Source: Codonopsis lanceolata (Eukaryota; Streptophyta; Magnoliopsida; Asterales; Campanulaceae). Taken from it: a stretch of DNA of 64,000 nt. The stretch lies in contig CM028377.1 of the NCBI GenBank assembly GCA_013146195.2, positions 164,403,824 through 164,467,823 on the forward strand, given 5' to 3'. The notes under the pieces were generated by a model, which did no database searches, was not told where the DNA came from, and saw nothing but the letters and a program-made list of their open reading frames with translations. Shown piece by piece: positions 46,355 through 56,900 of the stretch (its first letter is position 1; the number at the start of each line of letters is the position of its first letter). The position numbers were made by a program, and so were the translations under genes.

Positions 46355-46773
46355 ATGTATGATGTCGTCACCAACAAAAGTTTCCTTGAAAGAGAGAAAA
46401 TTGAGCAAGAAAAAGAAAAGATTGAAAAAGAGAGAAAAGAAAAAGATAGGGTTGTAAAGGAGAGGCTTGAAAGGGAAAGAATTGAAAAGAAGGAAAGGAT
46501 TGCAAGAGAGAGAAGCGAAATACTTGAGAATGAAGACCTAGAGAAAGAGCCAAGTAAGATAGCGATTCACAAAGAATTGAAATTGTTCCATGCCTATAAA
46601 GATCCATTAGATTTCAAAGCTGCAACTCCATCAGTATCTTGGTTCGTGAAGCAAATCATCAATGATATTTTCTTCTCTACACAATGGGCAGATTGAATGT
46701 CTCTCTTCTCAAAAGCGAATCATATAGTTGCACTTATAGATTTGAGGACAAATCACTCTCAAGAAGGGGGGGA
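46355..46773 (+). pseudogene. Charged linker and pol C-terminal remnant of mini-gypsy element
   Basis: 46355-46693 continues from the protease with MYDVVTNKSF, then about 45 residues almost entirely Glu/Lys/Arg/Ile (EKEKIEKERKEKDRVVKERL), predicted helical or coiled coil, then HAYKDPLDFKAATPSVSWF. In the next frame, IDLRTNHSQEGGDD resembles the extreme C-terminus of chromovirus-type pol (DLRTNPFQE-type). So the deletion joined the post-protease linker to the pol tail. 46761-46773 (AAGAAGGGGGGGA) is the polypurine tract. Confidence 0.72.
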
Positions 46774-47635
46774 TGATGTAGTTCCATCCGAGGGCTCAAC
46801 TCTAAGAGAACAAGACCCATTGAAATGGCAAGTTGAACCTATCACTAGGTCCAAATCCAAAGAATATAAGAATTCTATCAATGGTTTAATTGGAACTTGT
46901 TGGGTTCAAGCTCAAGTCACAACTCAAGGAAACCAAACAAATCAAGTCCTTTTAGTCCAAGTTATTAATCAAGACTAGGCCCTAGTCTTGGATTGGTCTA
47001 GCTCAAAAACACAAGAAAGAATGCCCAATTGAAGTGCAAAATGGAGTCTCATGGTGATGGAACTCTAACCCAAAGAAGGAGTACATTTTGAGCCCAAAAC
47101 AAGACCAAAATTCAGCCTCTTCAAAGTCAACAAAGGAGGCATCCGAATTTTCTCTTCTAAATCTAGAAAATTCCATTTCAAGATAAGTTGGATCCATTCA
47201 TGAACTTGGAGAACTCAAGAGTCTTTGATAGCTTATCATGATAGCTAGTACAACTTATAATATAAGTGGATTAGCTTATCGCTAACCTCATTGATAGCAT
47301 CATGAACATTGTATTCTCCACCACATTAGCCTATAAATAGGTCTATTTTGTAGCCTTGCAAATCAGATCATGTATATTATTTTTGAGTGAATTTTATTCA
47401 ACTCTTTTGGGTTTTTGAGAACTTTGAACTTATCAAGTTTATAGTCTTCTACAAAACTTGTGGCGTCTTTCCTAGCTTATCAGCCAAGCTTGGTGTGCTT
47501 GGTTGTGGCGCTTCTAAACCAAGTATCCTATTTCTTTAGGTAGGGGGTGCGGTTTTACACCAACAAGACGACTTGTCTTAAAACGATCTTTGTTAAGATA
47601 ATTTATTTCCTTCTCTTTTGGTAGAAATTACATCA
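46774..47635 (+). repeat. 3' LTR of mini-gypsy element
   Basis: 862 bp, preceded by the polypurine tract at 46761-46773. TATAAATA at 47332-47339. Confidence 0.95.
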
Positions 47636-47690
47636 GGTGCAAAAGGCACTAATGCCTTCTATGGCTTCGAAGGTGCATTGCAAGTAAACT
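47636..47690 (+). pseudogene. DUF1985 pseudogene, part 3
   Basis: Directly after the target duplication the frame KGTNAFYGFEGALQV continues the DUF1985 signature (YGFEGALQ). This shows that the mini-gypsy element split this pseudogene between DCGA and KGTNA. It ends in non-coding AT-rich DNA. Confidence 0.72.
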
Positions 47691-48047
47691 GTTAAAGTTG
47701 AATTATGTATCAAACAACAATTATTTAATATTTTTACCATATGTTTCTAACATATATATATATATATATTGATGAACGTTAATTCACATAAACATCTTCG
47801 TATTTATTAAAATCTATTTCTCAAGTTGTGGAGGGAGAGAGAAGTTTGTTTTGTTTGAAAGGAGTGAAAGTGGGAGTGTGACTGGAGAGTTAAGTTAGTT
47901 AGGGAGAGAACCGGTGAAATAACTCAAATAAGGTGGTGGATGGTTCTTTTGTAATTAAAGGTAGATTTGAATGTTTTAAATGAAGGAAGGTTATTATTGT
48001 CATTTTAATTTTTACATGATGTTACGGTTAGGGATTTCCTGGCGTTA

Positions 48048-48664
48048 GAGCATCCACAATGGTTACACCCTAAAACACCCTTTATATAACCCCCTAAACC
48101 TTTTTAGAGGCCCTTTAAAAAAGTTTTAACTCCAATGAGCACCCTCTATATAACCCTTTGAATTGGTGACATCTTAATTAACAAACCTAATTACCAATAT
48201 TTTTTTATTTTTTATTTTTTTATTTTCCTACCGCAATTGAAATAAAATGTTTATACTTTTAAATTTTATATTTTATTAAAAATATATTATATGTTTTGAT
48301 TATATCAATTATTTTTATTTAAAGAAAGTCTTGTCACGCTTTTTAATATTATCAATATACCCATAATTTTAAGTTATAAATAACAAAAAAAGGGAAATGA
48401 AAGTGCAAAAAATACACTAAATTAATTGAAAAAGAAAATAGAAAAAATGGAAAGCATACCATCATCAAAGTGATGATGTGAGTTGGGTTGTCAATTCATA
48501 ATTCTATCAAAATTTTGGGTTGCCAAAAAAAATATTCGTCTTCTTTAAATTTTGGAACAATTTTTTTGAAAATGAATGAATATTAGGAAGAAGATCAATG
48601 GAGAAGGAGATATGTGGGGGAGAGAGAAGAAAGAAATGAATGGAGGCGTGATTGATAGGGTGTC
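48048..48664. mobile_element. Truncated Harbinger/Tourist-type MITE, copy 1
   Basis: Starts GAGCATCCACAATGGTT, preceded by TTA, and matches in reverse complement the full copy at 63166-63947 over almost all of its length, except the last ~160 bp, which are missing. The truncated end lies about 225 bp upstream of the C1D start codon, so MITE sequence forms part of that gene's upstream region. Confidence 0.85.
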
Positions 48665-48680
48665 TGGAAAAGGCGTAACT

Positions 48681-48890
48681 TGGGCTGTTTGTAGAATTGG
48701 GGCTCCGGCCAGGCCTTTTAAAAAAATCAGACATGGGCAGTTTTCATTGCTTCTCTTCTTCACTCCAACGCACAGGCTTCGTTCGTTGCTTCGCACTTCT
48801 CTTCTTCACTCGACTCTCTCCCCAGTACAGAGGCGCACAAGTGCAGAAAGGGAGTTGAGTGAGTGAGAGAGAGAGAGAGAGAGTGGAAGG
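48681..48890 (+). promoter_or_regulatory. Upstream region/5' UTR of C1D
   Basis: Short interval between the MITE and the ATG. It contains TGGGCT (48681) and TGGGCA, similar to site-II elements common upstream of ribosome-biogenesis and growth genes, and a GA-rich tract (48863-48884) in the probable leader. No clear TATA box. The functional reading is inference. Confidence 0.4.
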
Positions 48891-49091
48891 ATGGAGGGCG
48901 TGGTGCCAGAAACAGTAATGGAGGCAGTGAAGAGAACATCAAACAACATGGAAGAATTCAAAACCCAATTTCAACAATTCTTACCCCTTTGTGACCCTGA
49001 TGTTCTCTGCCAATTGGACCCTCTTCTTCGCGCTCAATCCCTCCTCTTGCTTGCCAAAGCCACCACCACTCTATTCACTTGTATATCTCCC

Positions 49092-49125
<34 letters not shown>

Positions 49126-50524
49126 CTCACACACACACACACACACACAAAGTTCTGTGCTACTCTAAATTGACTATGGGTTTTTTATAGTGAAGCTGCG
49201 ATGTAATGGAATTGACCCAGATGACCATCCTGTCAAATCAGAGCTTGTATGTTTTCTTCTTCTTTTTTTTTTTTTTGGGAGTTACCTGTTTGGGATGTTT
49301 GATTGTTTGTCTCCATTTTGAATTTTCAAGGATTGATGTTGCTTTTGTGTTGTGTGTCTGTGTGTGAGTTTCGATCAATTTGCATGTTTTGAAGGATGGG
49401 TGTTGCTTTTGTGAGTGTGGGCTTCAATTATGTGCATGTTCCGAAGAATGGGTGTTGCTGTTGTGTGTCTGGATTTTGATCAATTTGCATGTTTTGAAGG
49501 ATGTTGCTTGTTAAAAAAAAAGGATGTTGCTTGAGTGTGTGTGGGCTTCAATCAGCTTGCATGTTTTTCAGGATTGGTGTTGTTTGGGTGGGTGTGGGGG
49601 TGGCTTCAATCAATTTGCATGTTTTGAAGCATGCTTTTGTGTGTGTGGGGGTTTCAATCAATTTTCTTGTTTCTCCATTCAAGTAAAACATGGGTTCTTT
49701 CATGCTATATTTTGTTTGGGATGTTTGTCTCCACTTTGAAAATTTGAAAGATGAGTCTTGCTTCGTTTGGCTGTTTTTGTTGGTTTCATCAATTTCATGG
49801 GTTTTTTTTTCTTTTGTCAAATTAATTACATGGGTTTTCTTACTGAGTTATATTATGTTTCGTTGAAATGCAGGACAGATTAAGCTTGTATCAGGAGAAA
49901 CTGGAAAAGTGTATAGATTTGAACAAAGGTGACTTTTCATTTAGCGAATATCCTCATCTCGAATGTGCAATCATGCCACTTTCACAATTATCGATTCAAA
50001 TTAAAAATAATGCAGAGGGATAGAATAGGAATTTATTATTTATGGTTCATGTCGTCTAAGATGGGTTTTTATCATTTTATAGAATGCGATTTGTTTCATG
50101 ATTCTTGACTTTTACCTTTTGTCGCGTGAAGCCCCACTTCGGCCATCCACTACTTTAAACTATCGAGCAGCAACTCGTTTTATTCAGCATTGCTTACCTG
50201 ATTTAACCCCAGGTAGGTGGTTAATCACTAGGCTACTTTTTCTTATTTGCACTTGTGGTATTTTTCTGAATGGTAGTTCTTTTTGCAGAGCAAAAGAAGA
50301 GCCTGAGGGAAATCAGCAGTGGGGAGGGGGTGAAAAATAATTATTCGGTGAGAAATGTCCATAAGAAGAGGAAATGCCAGCCAACTGAGAAACCATCTGT
50401 TCAAACTGCTGCACAGGAATTTCTTGAGAAAGCTGCTCGTGAGCTTCTTGGTGATAATAAAGGCCGCTTTAAGGGGCCTCTACAACCTCAAGATTCAGAC
50501 AAGGATGACATGCATGTGGCCTGA
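48891..50524 (+). CDS. C1D: C1D nuclear nucleic acid-binding protein / exosome cofactor (Sas10/Utp3/C1D family)
   Basis: Five exons: 48891-49080, 49191-49246, 49874-49928, 50132-50212 and 50289-50524, all introns GT-AG; 618 nt gives 205 residues. The product matches plant C1D (yeast Rrp47/Lrp1 homologue) throughout. It has an N-terminal helical Sas10/C1D domain with SLCDP-type LPLCDPDVL and RAQSLLLLAKATTTLF (residues about 47-62), GIDPDDHPVKSEL, RLSLYQEKLEKCIDL, APLRPSTTLNYRAATRFI, and a basic C-terminus with HKKRK and AAQEFLEKAARELLG. In the family, C1D binds RRP6-type nuclease and RNA and supports nuclear exosome work in rRNA, snoRNA and surveillance RNA processing; nuclear location is expected. 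No membrane segment. The start is the first ATG, in line with homologues. Intron 1 carries a CT/CA microsatellite. A possible poly(A) signal AATAAA is near 50758. Confidence 0.96.
49095..49149. repeat. CT then CA compound microsatellite in C1D intron 1
   Basis: About 14 CT units followed by about 10 CA units with a short GCTCTCA link. It lies within the 110-bp intron 1, close to the donor site. Confidence 0.95.
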
Positions 50525-50812
50525 TTCTTTGGTATATTTATGTCCTTTTTTTATTGATTTATTTATTTTCTTATTTGTGGTTTTGTGGTCCAATAACAAT
50601 ATTATTAGGAATGTTCAGATTCTGCAAATGCTATGTAAAATTGAGTCTCATGCCTACCCTTGAAAGAGGGTTGTTATCATAAATTCTTCTTAGTATTTTG
50701 CAGAACTTTGGAATTTTTATGTTCTTTTCAAGATGTCCCTGCTTACTTTTCTTCAAGTAATAAATTTGTTTTCCACATTTTAGGGCTATTAACTACGTGA
50801 AATTTGTACCAT

Positions 50813-51072
50813 CATTGGGGAACTTTCATAGATTTGATTGATGAAGCTTTTACTTTGAATTCAAAAGGAATGGTAAGTTGGGGCACATTCATAGATTTGA
50901 TTGATGAAGCTTTTACTTTGAATCCAAAAAGAATGGTAAGTTGGTGCATTAGCTTTATGAGACTTTTAGGTCGATGTTGTATGTTAGTTTACTTGAATAA
51001 AGAAATGTTGTATGTTAGTTTACTTGAATAAAGATATGTTGTATGTTAGTTTACTTGAATAAAGATAACAAA
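50813..51072 (+). repeat. Two short tandem duplications downstream of C1D
   Basis: First, a 67-bp unit (ATAGATTTGATTGATGAAGC, TTTTACTTTGAAT, AAA-GAATGGTAAGTTGG) occurs twice between 50813 and 50945. Second, a 33-bp unit (TGTTGTATGTTAGTTTACTTGAATAAAGA) occurs three times between 50972 and 51072. Non-coding; possibly in the 3' flank of the C1D transcript. Confidence 0.9.
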
Positions 51073-52496
51073 CAATGTGGTGTTATGGCTAAGAATTGAT
51101 GCAGAAATAATAAATTATGTGTAGTATGTATGTACATCAAAAGGTTAGACATGTCATCAATGTTGATAAACATCTCTGCATTTGTGTGTGTGATGATTAG
51201 TACTTACATCGTAAGACAGCAGTCAGCACCAACTTCATAAGCTTGTGGTCCGGGGGCACGTCATTGGTTACAAACCACATATTGCTGGCTGATACGTAGT
51301 TGACCATCTTGCCGATTTGTTTGAAAATCTTACTTAATACTCACCTATTTTGTAATGTCAGTAGTTGTTTTGTGTAAATGCTGATCTTGGCAGTTCTTGT
51401 CTTATTGCCTAAGTGGTACATGGACCCCATAATATTATTCAATGTAATTAGATTGATTGGGTGGGAGAGAATGATCTGAATTCTGAACCATGACCCATTT
51501 GGAATTGTGGTTAGATGCAAAGCATTGCTTGCGAAACGATACAAATACCCTAGGGGGTTGTTTTGCATTAGTTTTGATGGATAAAATGCTGCTTCTTACT
51601 AACATTGATTAGCCGGGAACTTATTTAGTGTGGTAAACAATTAATGTCCCAAGGCTTCATAATAAATCAACTAAGAATATTGTTAACGCATAAATATCGG
51701 GTGAAGTGGGAAGATGTGGGGCAAAGTTATAGCTGAACCTTGCTAGCCACCAGTAAGATGCATTGTCTCCTTGTCCTATGTTATGTAGACTCGGCTAGGA
51801 GGATCGGACTGGGGTGTGGATCCGGGTTGGATCCACAAAATTTTTAAAAATTTGCACTATAAAAGTGTAAAATTGCCACACCCATACCCATATCCACACC
51901 TATGTCGTGTCAACACAGGTACTCTGGCTAAATGAAGGTTCAGGTAATTTAGATTGGCTCATGGGGATTCAATGATTTTCATAGAGATGATGGGAATCAA
52001 GAAGATCCACAGAAGATGATCAGCATTGTGGTAATTGTGCTCCATGCCACTCGAGTCTTACTTTCCTTTTTGGGATGTTCCATTCAAAAAGTGCATAACA
52101 TTCCCTGATTTTATTGCTTGGCTTCTCATAAATAACGTATGCCCCGAGTATTTGACTAGTCATATGGGACTCTTTGAGTTGTGGAAGGAGTATTTGTATT
52201 TTGGCCTATCTTGGTACTCATTGATTCTTTCTTGGCCTTCTGTTATTTGAGTTGACTCCGAGTGTCAGTTTAAGGGTTTTTCTATTTTGAAAGTTTTGGT
52301 TTAAAGTTATATTCAGAGTAACGTGCGGTGTGCCTCCAGTCCACCACTTTTAGCCCTCGCAACTATCATACCCTTGAATTATTCCCACCTCTCTCTCTCT
52401 CTAGACTTGGATCAGATCCACACACAGATCATTTAATTGTAAAAACCTACCATTAGCTAAATTTGGAAAAGGTAAAGGTAGATCTTTCCACCCTCT

Positions 52497-53011
52497 CTCT
52501 CTCTCTAACGCGACACGATAAGCACGAACACGAACACGGCACGATAAGCTTATCGTGCCTAATATTAAAGCCCGAACACGACACGATAAAAACACGAAAA
52601 GCACGGCACGATAAGCAAAAAAGCACGATTTATTTAGTCAGATCCGTTAAGCCCAATAAACATTATAAAATATATAATTTTGATTTTTTAATACATATTT
52701 TGAAAATTTATCAATATAAATAGTCAAGTAGTTTAAAAGTCATAAATTTTCAATTGATAAAACTATGAAATAATAATGAAAATAGTTCGAAAGAAGTGAA
52801 TAACCCCTAGTAAATTTTTAAAAATATATTTTTAAAACATATATATTTTAGTTATCGTGCCTTACCGTGCTTATCAAGCCAACCCGATAACAACCCATTT
52901 TTTATCGTGCCTTATCGTGTTGGCCCTATAACGGCCCGAACCTGATAAGCCACAGCCCAAATCCTATAATTTCGTGCCGTGTTCGTGTCGTGCCTCAAAT
53001 TGCCACCCCTA
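52497..53011. mobile_element. hAT-like MITE rich in CACGATAA motifs
   Basis: The right end GCCACCCCTA, in reverse TAGGGGTGGCAATTTGAGGC, is a typical plant hAT terminus. Inside, CACGA/TCGTG motifs repeat many times at both ends (CGACACGATAAGCACGAACA; TTATCGTGCCTTATCGTG), giving long inverted complementarity, including a perfect 20-bp palindrome at 52539-52558. The left TAGGGGTGGCAA is lost, so the left edge is approximate. Confidence 0.7.
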
Positions 53012-53939
53012 CTCTTTGTCCAGCTCTGATATCTGGAACATCTTCTTTGTGGCCATCAAAGCAAATCATTTTAGGTAATTAGGAACTGCTGATGGTTGTA
53101 TTGCACAAATTGACGATAACACACCTAATTAAGATACTAGATCTTCTTTTTTGGTAAATCAGATTTAAACATTTTGTCATCATCCACTATCAGATCTAGA
53201 ATCTGAGGGTAGACATTAGCCTCTACTCAATGAAACGGGTAAAGAGTCTACTCCACATTTGGGTAAGAGTTAGACACTGGTGTATATATCAAAATTTAGA
53301 GCCATTATTGTTGAATCTTGACAGCAAATTGCCAGGGCACCTTAAAGAATTTCTTACTTAATACTGTTTTCCTGTGTCCAACTAGTTGTATACTTGTATG
53401 CTTTGATTCATAAAGGAAAATCTATAATTTGGTAAATTCACCCTTCGCCAAATTCCCAACGTGGTCACTAGGGATATTTTTCACAATCAAGTTTACTAAC
53501 CTTTTAAAATCTCCTAATTCTTATGGTCTGTTAAGACTAATTGAAAATTCATGTGCCACATGGAAATTAAAAATCTCAATTTTTTTTCGTTATTTCTTAA
53601 TTTAATTTCTGTTTTACCCTTTCCTCTCTTCGCTGCACCCCCGCTACCTAACAACTCCCTCCCCCATAAACCACACATTGTTCTCTCTTCTCCTTCTCTC
53701 ACAGGCCCAGGCACCCCATATCTTATTTTCTCTCTTTCTCCAACCGAGAAACGCCCCTCCACCTTCATCTCTCTCCTTTCCCTACCTTACAGCCCCAACC
53801 CTCCATTTCCCTATGCACTTTGACATAAAGAACCTGGACACTATATTTTATCAAAAAAGAAAAAAAGATCACGGAAATTCTATAAAGTGATGTAATAAAG
53901 AAGAAAAGCTATATTTGAGCTTGGATATATACTGCCAGT

Positions 53940-54025
53940 CTACAACCCCAAGGGGTGGGAGAGGTGGCAAGGGCCCTCAAGCAAAGACCTTGAGGTCCTT
54001 GATTCCAATCCCCATACCAAGCGGC
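53940..54025 (+). repeat. SINE-like tRNA-derived fragment
   Basis: CCAAGGGGTGGGAGAGGTGG...CCTTGAGGTCCTTGATTCCAATCC resembles the A-box/B-box layout of plant SINEs. Only about 90 bp is recognisable, followed by a non-specific A-rich stretch. Confidence 0.4.
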
Positions 54026-55559
54026 ACACTTACCTATAAAAAAGGAGTATACTGCGAGTCTATCTCCCTTATTGTGATGGATCTCATATGGACAGTATAC
54101 TGCTATACTGAGTAGTCATTCAAGGAAGATGTCGGTTATGCCTTCATTGTTTTGGGGTAAAAATTGGTTGAGTTTGATGTAATGTAACACATATTTTTTG
54201 ACCAAGTAAAAAATCTGCATAATGGTTGCGTTAAAGCTTTTCCAAGATTATATTTTATCATTTTTAGTAAATTAAAGCCACAAAATTCATAGTTCTGTTC
54301 ATCCAACTTATTCACACACAATTGCAGCAAAAGTGTCCCTTTTTTGCTTCCATGAATGCTACCTTACTTGGTTGAGACCCATCTCTGTCTTATTCATAAT
54401 GATAATTCCCGAAGGGCAATCTGTACCCACTCTACTAGTCATAGAGCCAAAGAAACATGATTCAAATCAATCCCGTGTTGCCATGATTTTTTTTTTGGTT
54501 TGCACAAGCACAAGACATCATACCTTATATCCTTTCTCACCATTAAATATGGTGTCGAGTTGGTGTGGGTGTGTGGGGTGGGGTAGAGACCGTGAGAGTG
54601 GGAGTGGAGAGTGAAGGTAGGGAAATGGGGATAGGAGTGGTGAGAGGACAAAGAAATCTTTGTGAGGGGTGCGGTTGGTGTAGAGAGAGAGAGTGTGTGA
54701 ATTGAAATATTGGAAAATGTTCATTAAGTTTCTTTATTTACTATGTCTCCAAAAGAAAGAATGGTCTTCTGCCACTTGGCTAACAAATTAAAACATGTTT
54801 TTTTAAACATTAATAGAACTATATCTAATGGCATGTGAGATTCACATGATTTTTTCTGTTAAATGTTTGATGGTCCTTCCAAAAATTGACCATATTTAAT
54901 TTTTTTAAGGAAAAGATCAGCTACTTGATTGGGATAACAAAAAGTAAGTAGTGACCAGCGTTGAATTTTGCGAAAGGTTAGTTATCAAATTGTAGGTAAT
55001 TTTGCATTGAAGATGACCAAGATGCTGTATAATGCCAGTTTGAATTGTAAGAGAAAGGTCAAGAAGACTCGAAAAGGGCAGGGGTTCTATAGTCCAAACA
55101 AGCATAATTTTTGATGGAGTTTGAGAAGCATGTTAGAAATTGGAGGTCACTTCCTTAGGAAACTCTCCTCTATAGTTCATATAGCGTCTTAATCCTGCTC
55201 TTATGCACCATGTCTGTTCTTATTATTATTTTTATTTTTTGGTTGGGGGTGGTGGTTTGGGGAGGGGGATGGAATCGCGGGGTAGGGATGAGAAAAACAA
55301 AAGAGACCAGGTTACCCCGGAGGTCGAAGAGAGATAAACAAGCTTCCTTGGGAATAAAGAAGAGAGTATTATTCACATATCCAATAATCAAGTCTCCCAA
55401 CCCTATTCATAAGAAGCCTTTGTTTATGGCTTTATGTTCACCTTACATATTGTTCCATAAATCATAAAGTTACTGAATAGAATAAAATAACATTAAAGTT
55501 GATGTGATCTTGAGGACTCTACGGTTGATTTCAGTCAAAGAGGGGGTTTCGTGTGAAGA

Positions 55560-56010
55560 TCGGAAACTTTGGGACAAGTTAGATGCTTGAAAATGTCAGG
55601 GGGGTCAAACTGTCAAAATTTTAAAGTTGGTCGGCACTAGTAAGGAGAGATTCCAGAAATTTAAGATAGCACTGGGCCGAAATTCAGCAGGTGTTCTTCT
55701 CCGCGTTGAAGTTTATTTTCCTATCCTAATTTGGTTTTTGTTTCCTTATTGAAGTATTTTTTACCCTAGTTATTTTAGGTATTGTTTTAGTGTTTGTAGC
55801 CTATTTAAGGGCATCTTTAAACACTGTTTAACAGTTTTTTTGGCGTGCTATTGAATTGATAAAAACAGGTATTGCTTTTTCTCTCAAAGTACGGGTGTCG
55901 TTCTTGAGTGAATTTTCTTGGTGCATTCATTCGTGTGTCAGTGTGGCATTAAACCCTTAACTTGTCAATTGGAGATTCATCTCAATTGTGGCATCTATCA
56001 CAATACCAAG
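55560..56010 (+). mobile_element. LTR-like remnant
   Basis: Ends with CTCAATTGTGGCATCTATCACAATACC and contains AAACCCTTAACTTG, a T-rich core and TATTTAAGGGCAT, a TATA-like block. The texture is that of a gypsy LTR, but no partner or coding part is present. Confidence 0.3.
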
Positions 56011-56199
56011 GTTCTCGTCTAATCAAGGGCGTTGGGTGAAGTGTCATTCACTGCGTAACCTATCTAGGAGATCTTGGGTTCTCATCAAAAGTCCTAAAAT
56101 AAGAACTGACAACTAACTAGGGCCAGGGATATTCCTGCACATCTGACGTTGTGACCTCTTGAAAACTTTTGTTCCGTAAAAATTTGCCTGATTGGGAGT

Positions 56200-56900
56200 T
56201 TGACAATATCTCCAGACTCTACGGAATGCTGTATGATGTTTGAAGGGGTACGGGGGGAGGATAGAGTAATCTGGGACGGTCCGAAAAGGAATATATTCTC
56301 GGTAAAGTGTTTCTACTCTTTCTTAAAAAATGAGGTCGGGAATCACTATCCATGGAAAGTAATTTGGAAGTCGAGGGCTCCAAGTAGATTGATGTTCTTT
56401 GCATGAGAAGTTTCGAGGGAGGCTATTTTGACTGGGACAATCTGAGAGCTCGAGGGAAGGTTTATGTTAATACGTGTTTCATGTGTAAAAAAGAGGAGGA
56501 AACAGTTCATCACTTGCTCCTGCACTGCCCTGTTGCTGGAGTCTTATGGGATTCCTTTTTGTGTGTAGCACGTATTTCTCTCCATCTTCTTCATGGTTGG
56601 GGCTCTTCCAGCAGTATAAGCAACAATAGAAGATGGAAGTCTATTCCTTTGGCAATTTGGTGGAGTGTTTGGATAGGGTGTTTGTGAGGAGGTAGATGTG
56701 GAAGGAGGAGCTTCTGGATTTTGGCATTCTGATGTGGCTTCAAGTTTGACTAATGTTAATATAGTGGGATTGCAGATTTAGTATATGTCGACCTCAGACT
56801 AAAGAAGGAGGTGCATTAGCTTCTGGATAGATTAGGCATTCTGATGTGGCTTCAAGTTTGAGGGACTCTAATGTTAATATGATTGGTGGAGATAGATTGT
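56200..56900 (+). pseudogene. LINE 3' fragment with zf-RVT domain
   Basis: Plus strand. After a frame change and a stop at 56406, the sequence encodes KRNIFSVKCFYSFLKNE, VIWKSRAPSRLMFFA, DNLRARGKVYVNTCFMCKKE and EETVHHLLLHC, then AIWWSVWIG. C-x2-C-x7-H-x4-C is the zf-RVT signature at the C-terminus of plant non-LTR retrotransposon ORF2. Downstream (56712-56885) a ~60-bp unit with GGCATTCTGATGTGGCTTCA is duplicated at 104-bp spacing. RT and endonuclease are absent, as in a 5'-truncated LINE. Confidence 0.8.

Larger units (their letters stand above)
44610..47635 (+). mobile_element. Internally deleted gypsy-type LTR element
   Basis: LTRs at 44610-45467 (858 bp) and 46774-47635 (862 bp), beginning TGATGTAGTTCC and ending (A/G)CATCA, flanked by a perfect 5-bp target duplication GGTGC (44605-44609 and 47636-47640). 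The internal part is only about 1.3 kb: leader with a PBS-like site, gypsy protease, a charged linker, then the pol C-terminal end, PPT and LTR. RT, RNase H and integrase are missing, so it is non-autonomous and must have been moved in trans. LTR divergence of a few per cent by eye suggests a moderately recent insertion. It sits inside the DUF1985 pseudogene. Confidence 0.95.

Noticed and set aside
48576..48866. 96-residue plus-strand frame upstream of C1D
   Set aside because: Spans the MITE end and the promoter/5' leader of C1D; simple GA/CT composition explains the frame.
50098..50340. Open frame running through C1D exon 4 and intron 4
   Set aside because: It reads through real splice sites; the C1D exon model 50132-50212 and 50289-50524 gives a family-consistent product.
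53551..54651. Several Pro/Ser/His-rich frames on both strands
   Set aside because: They come from C/T-rich and G/A-rich tracts; no start context, domain or exon structure supports a gene.
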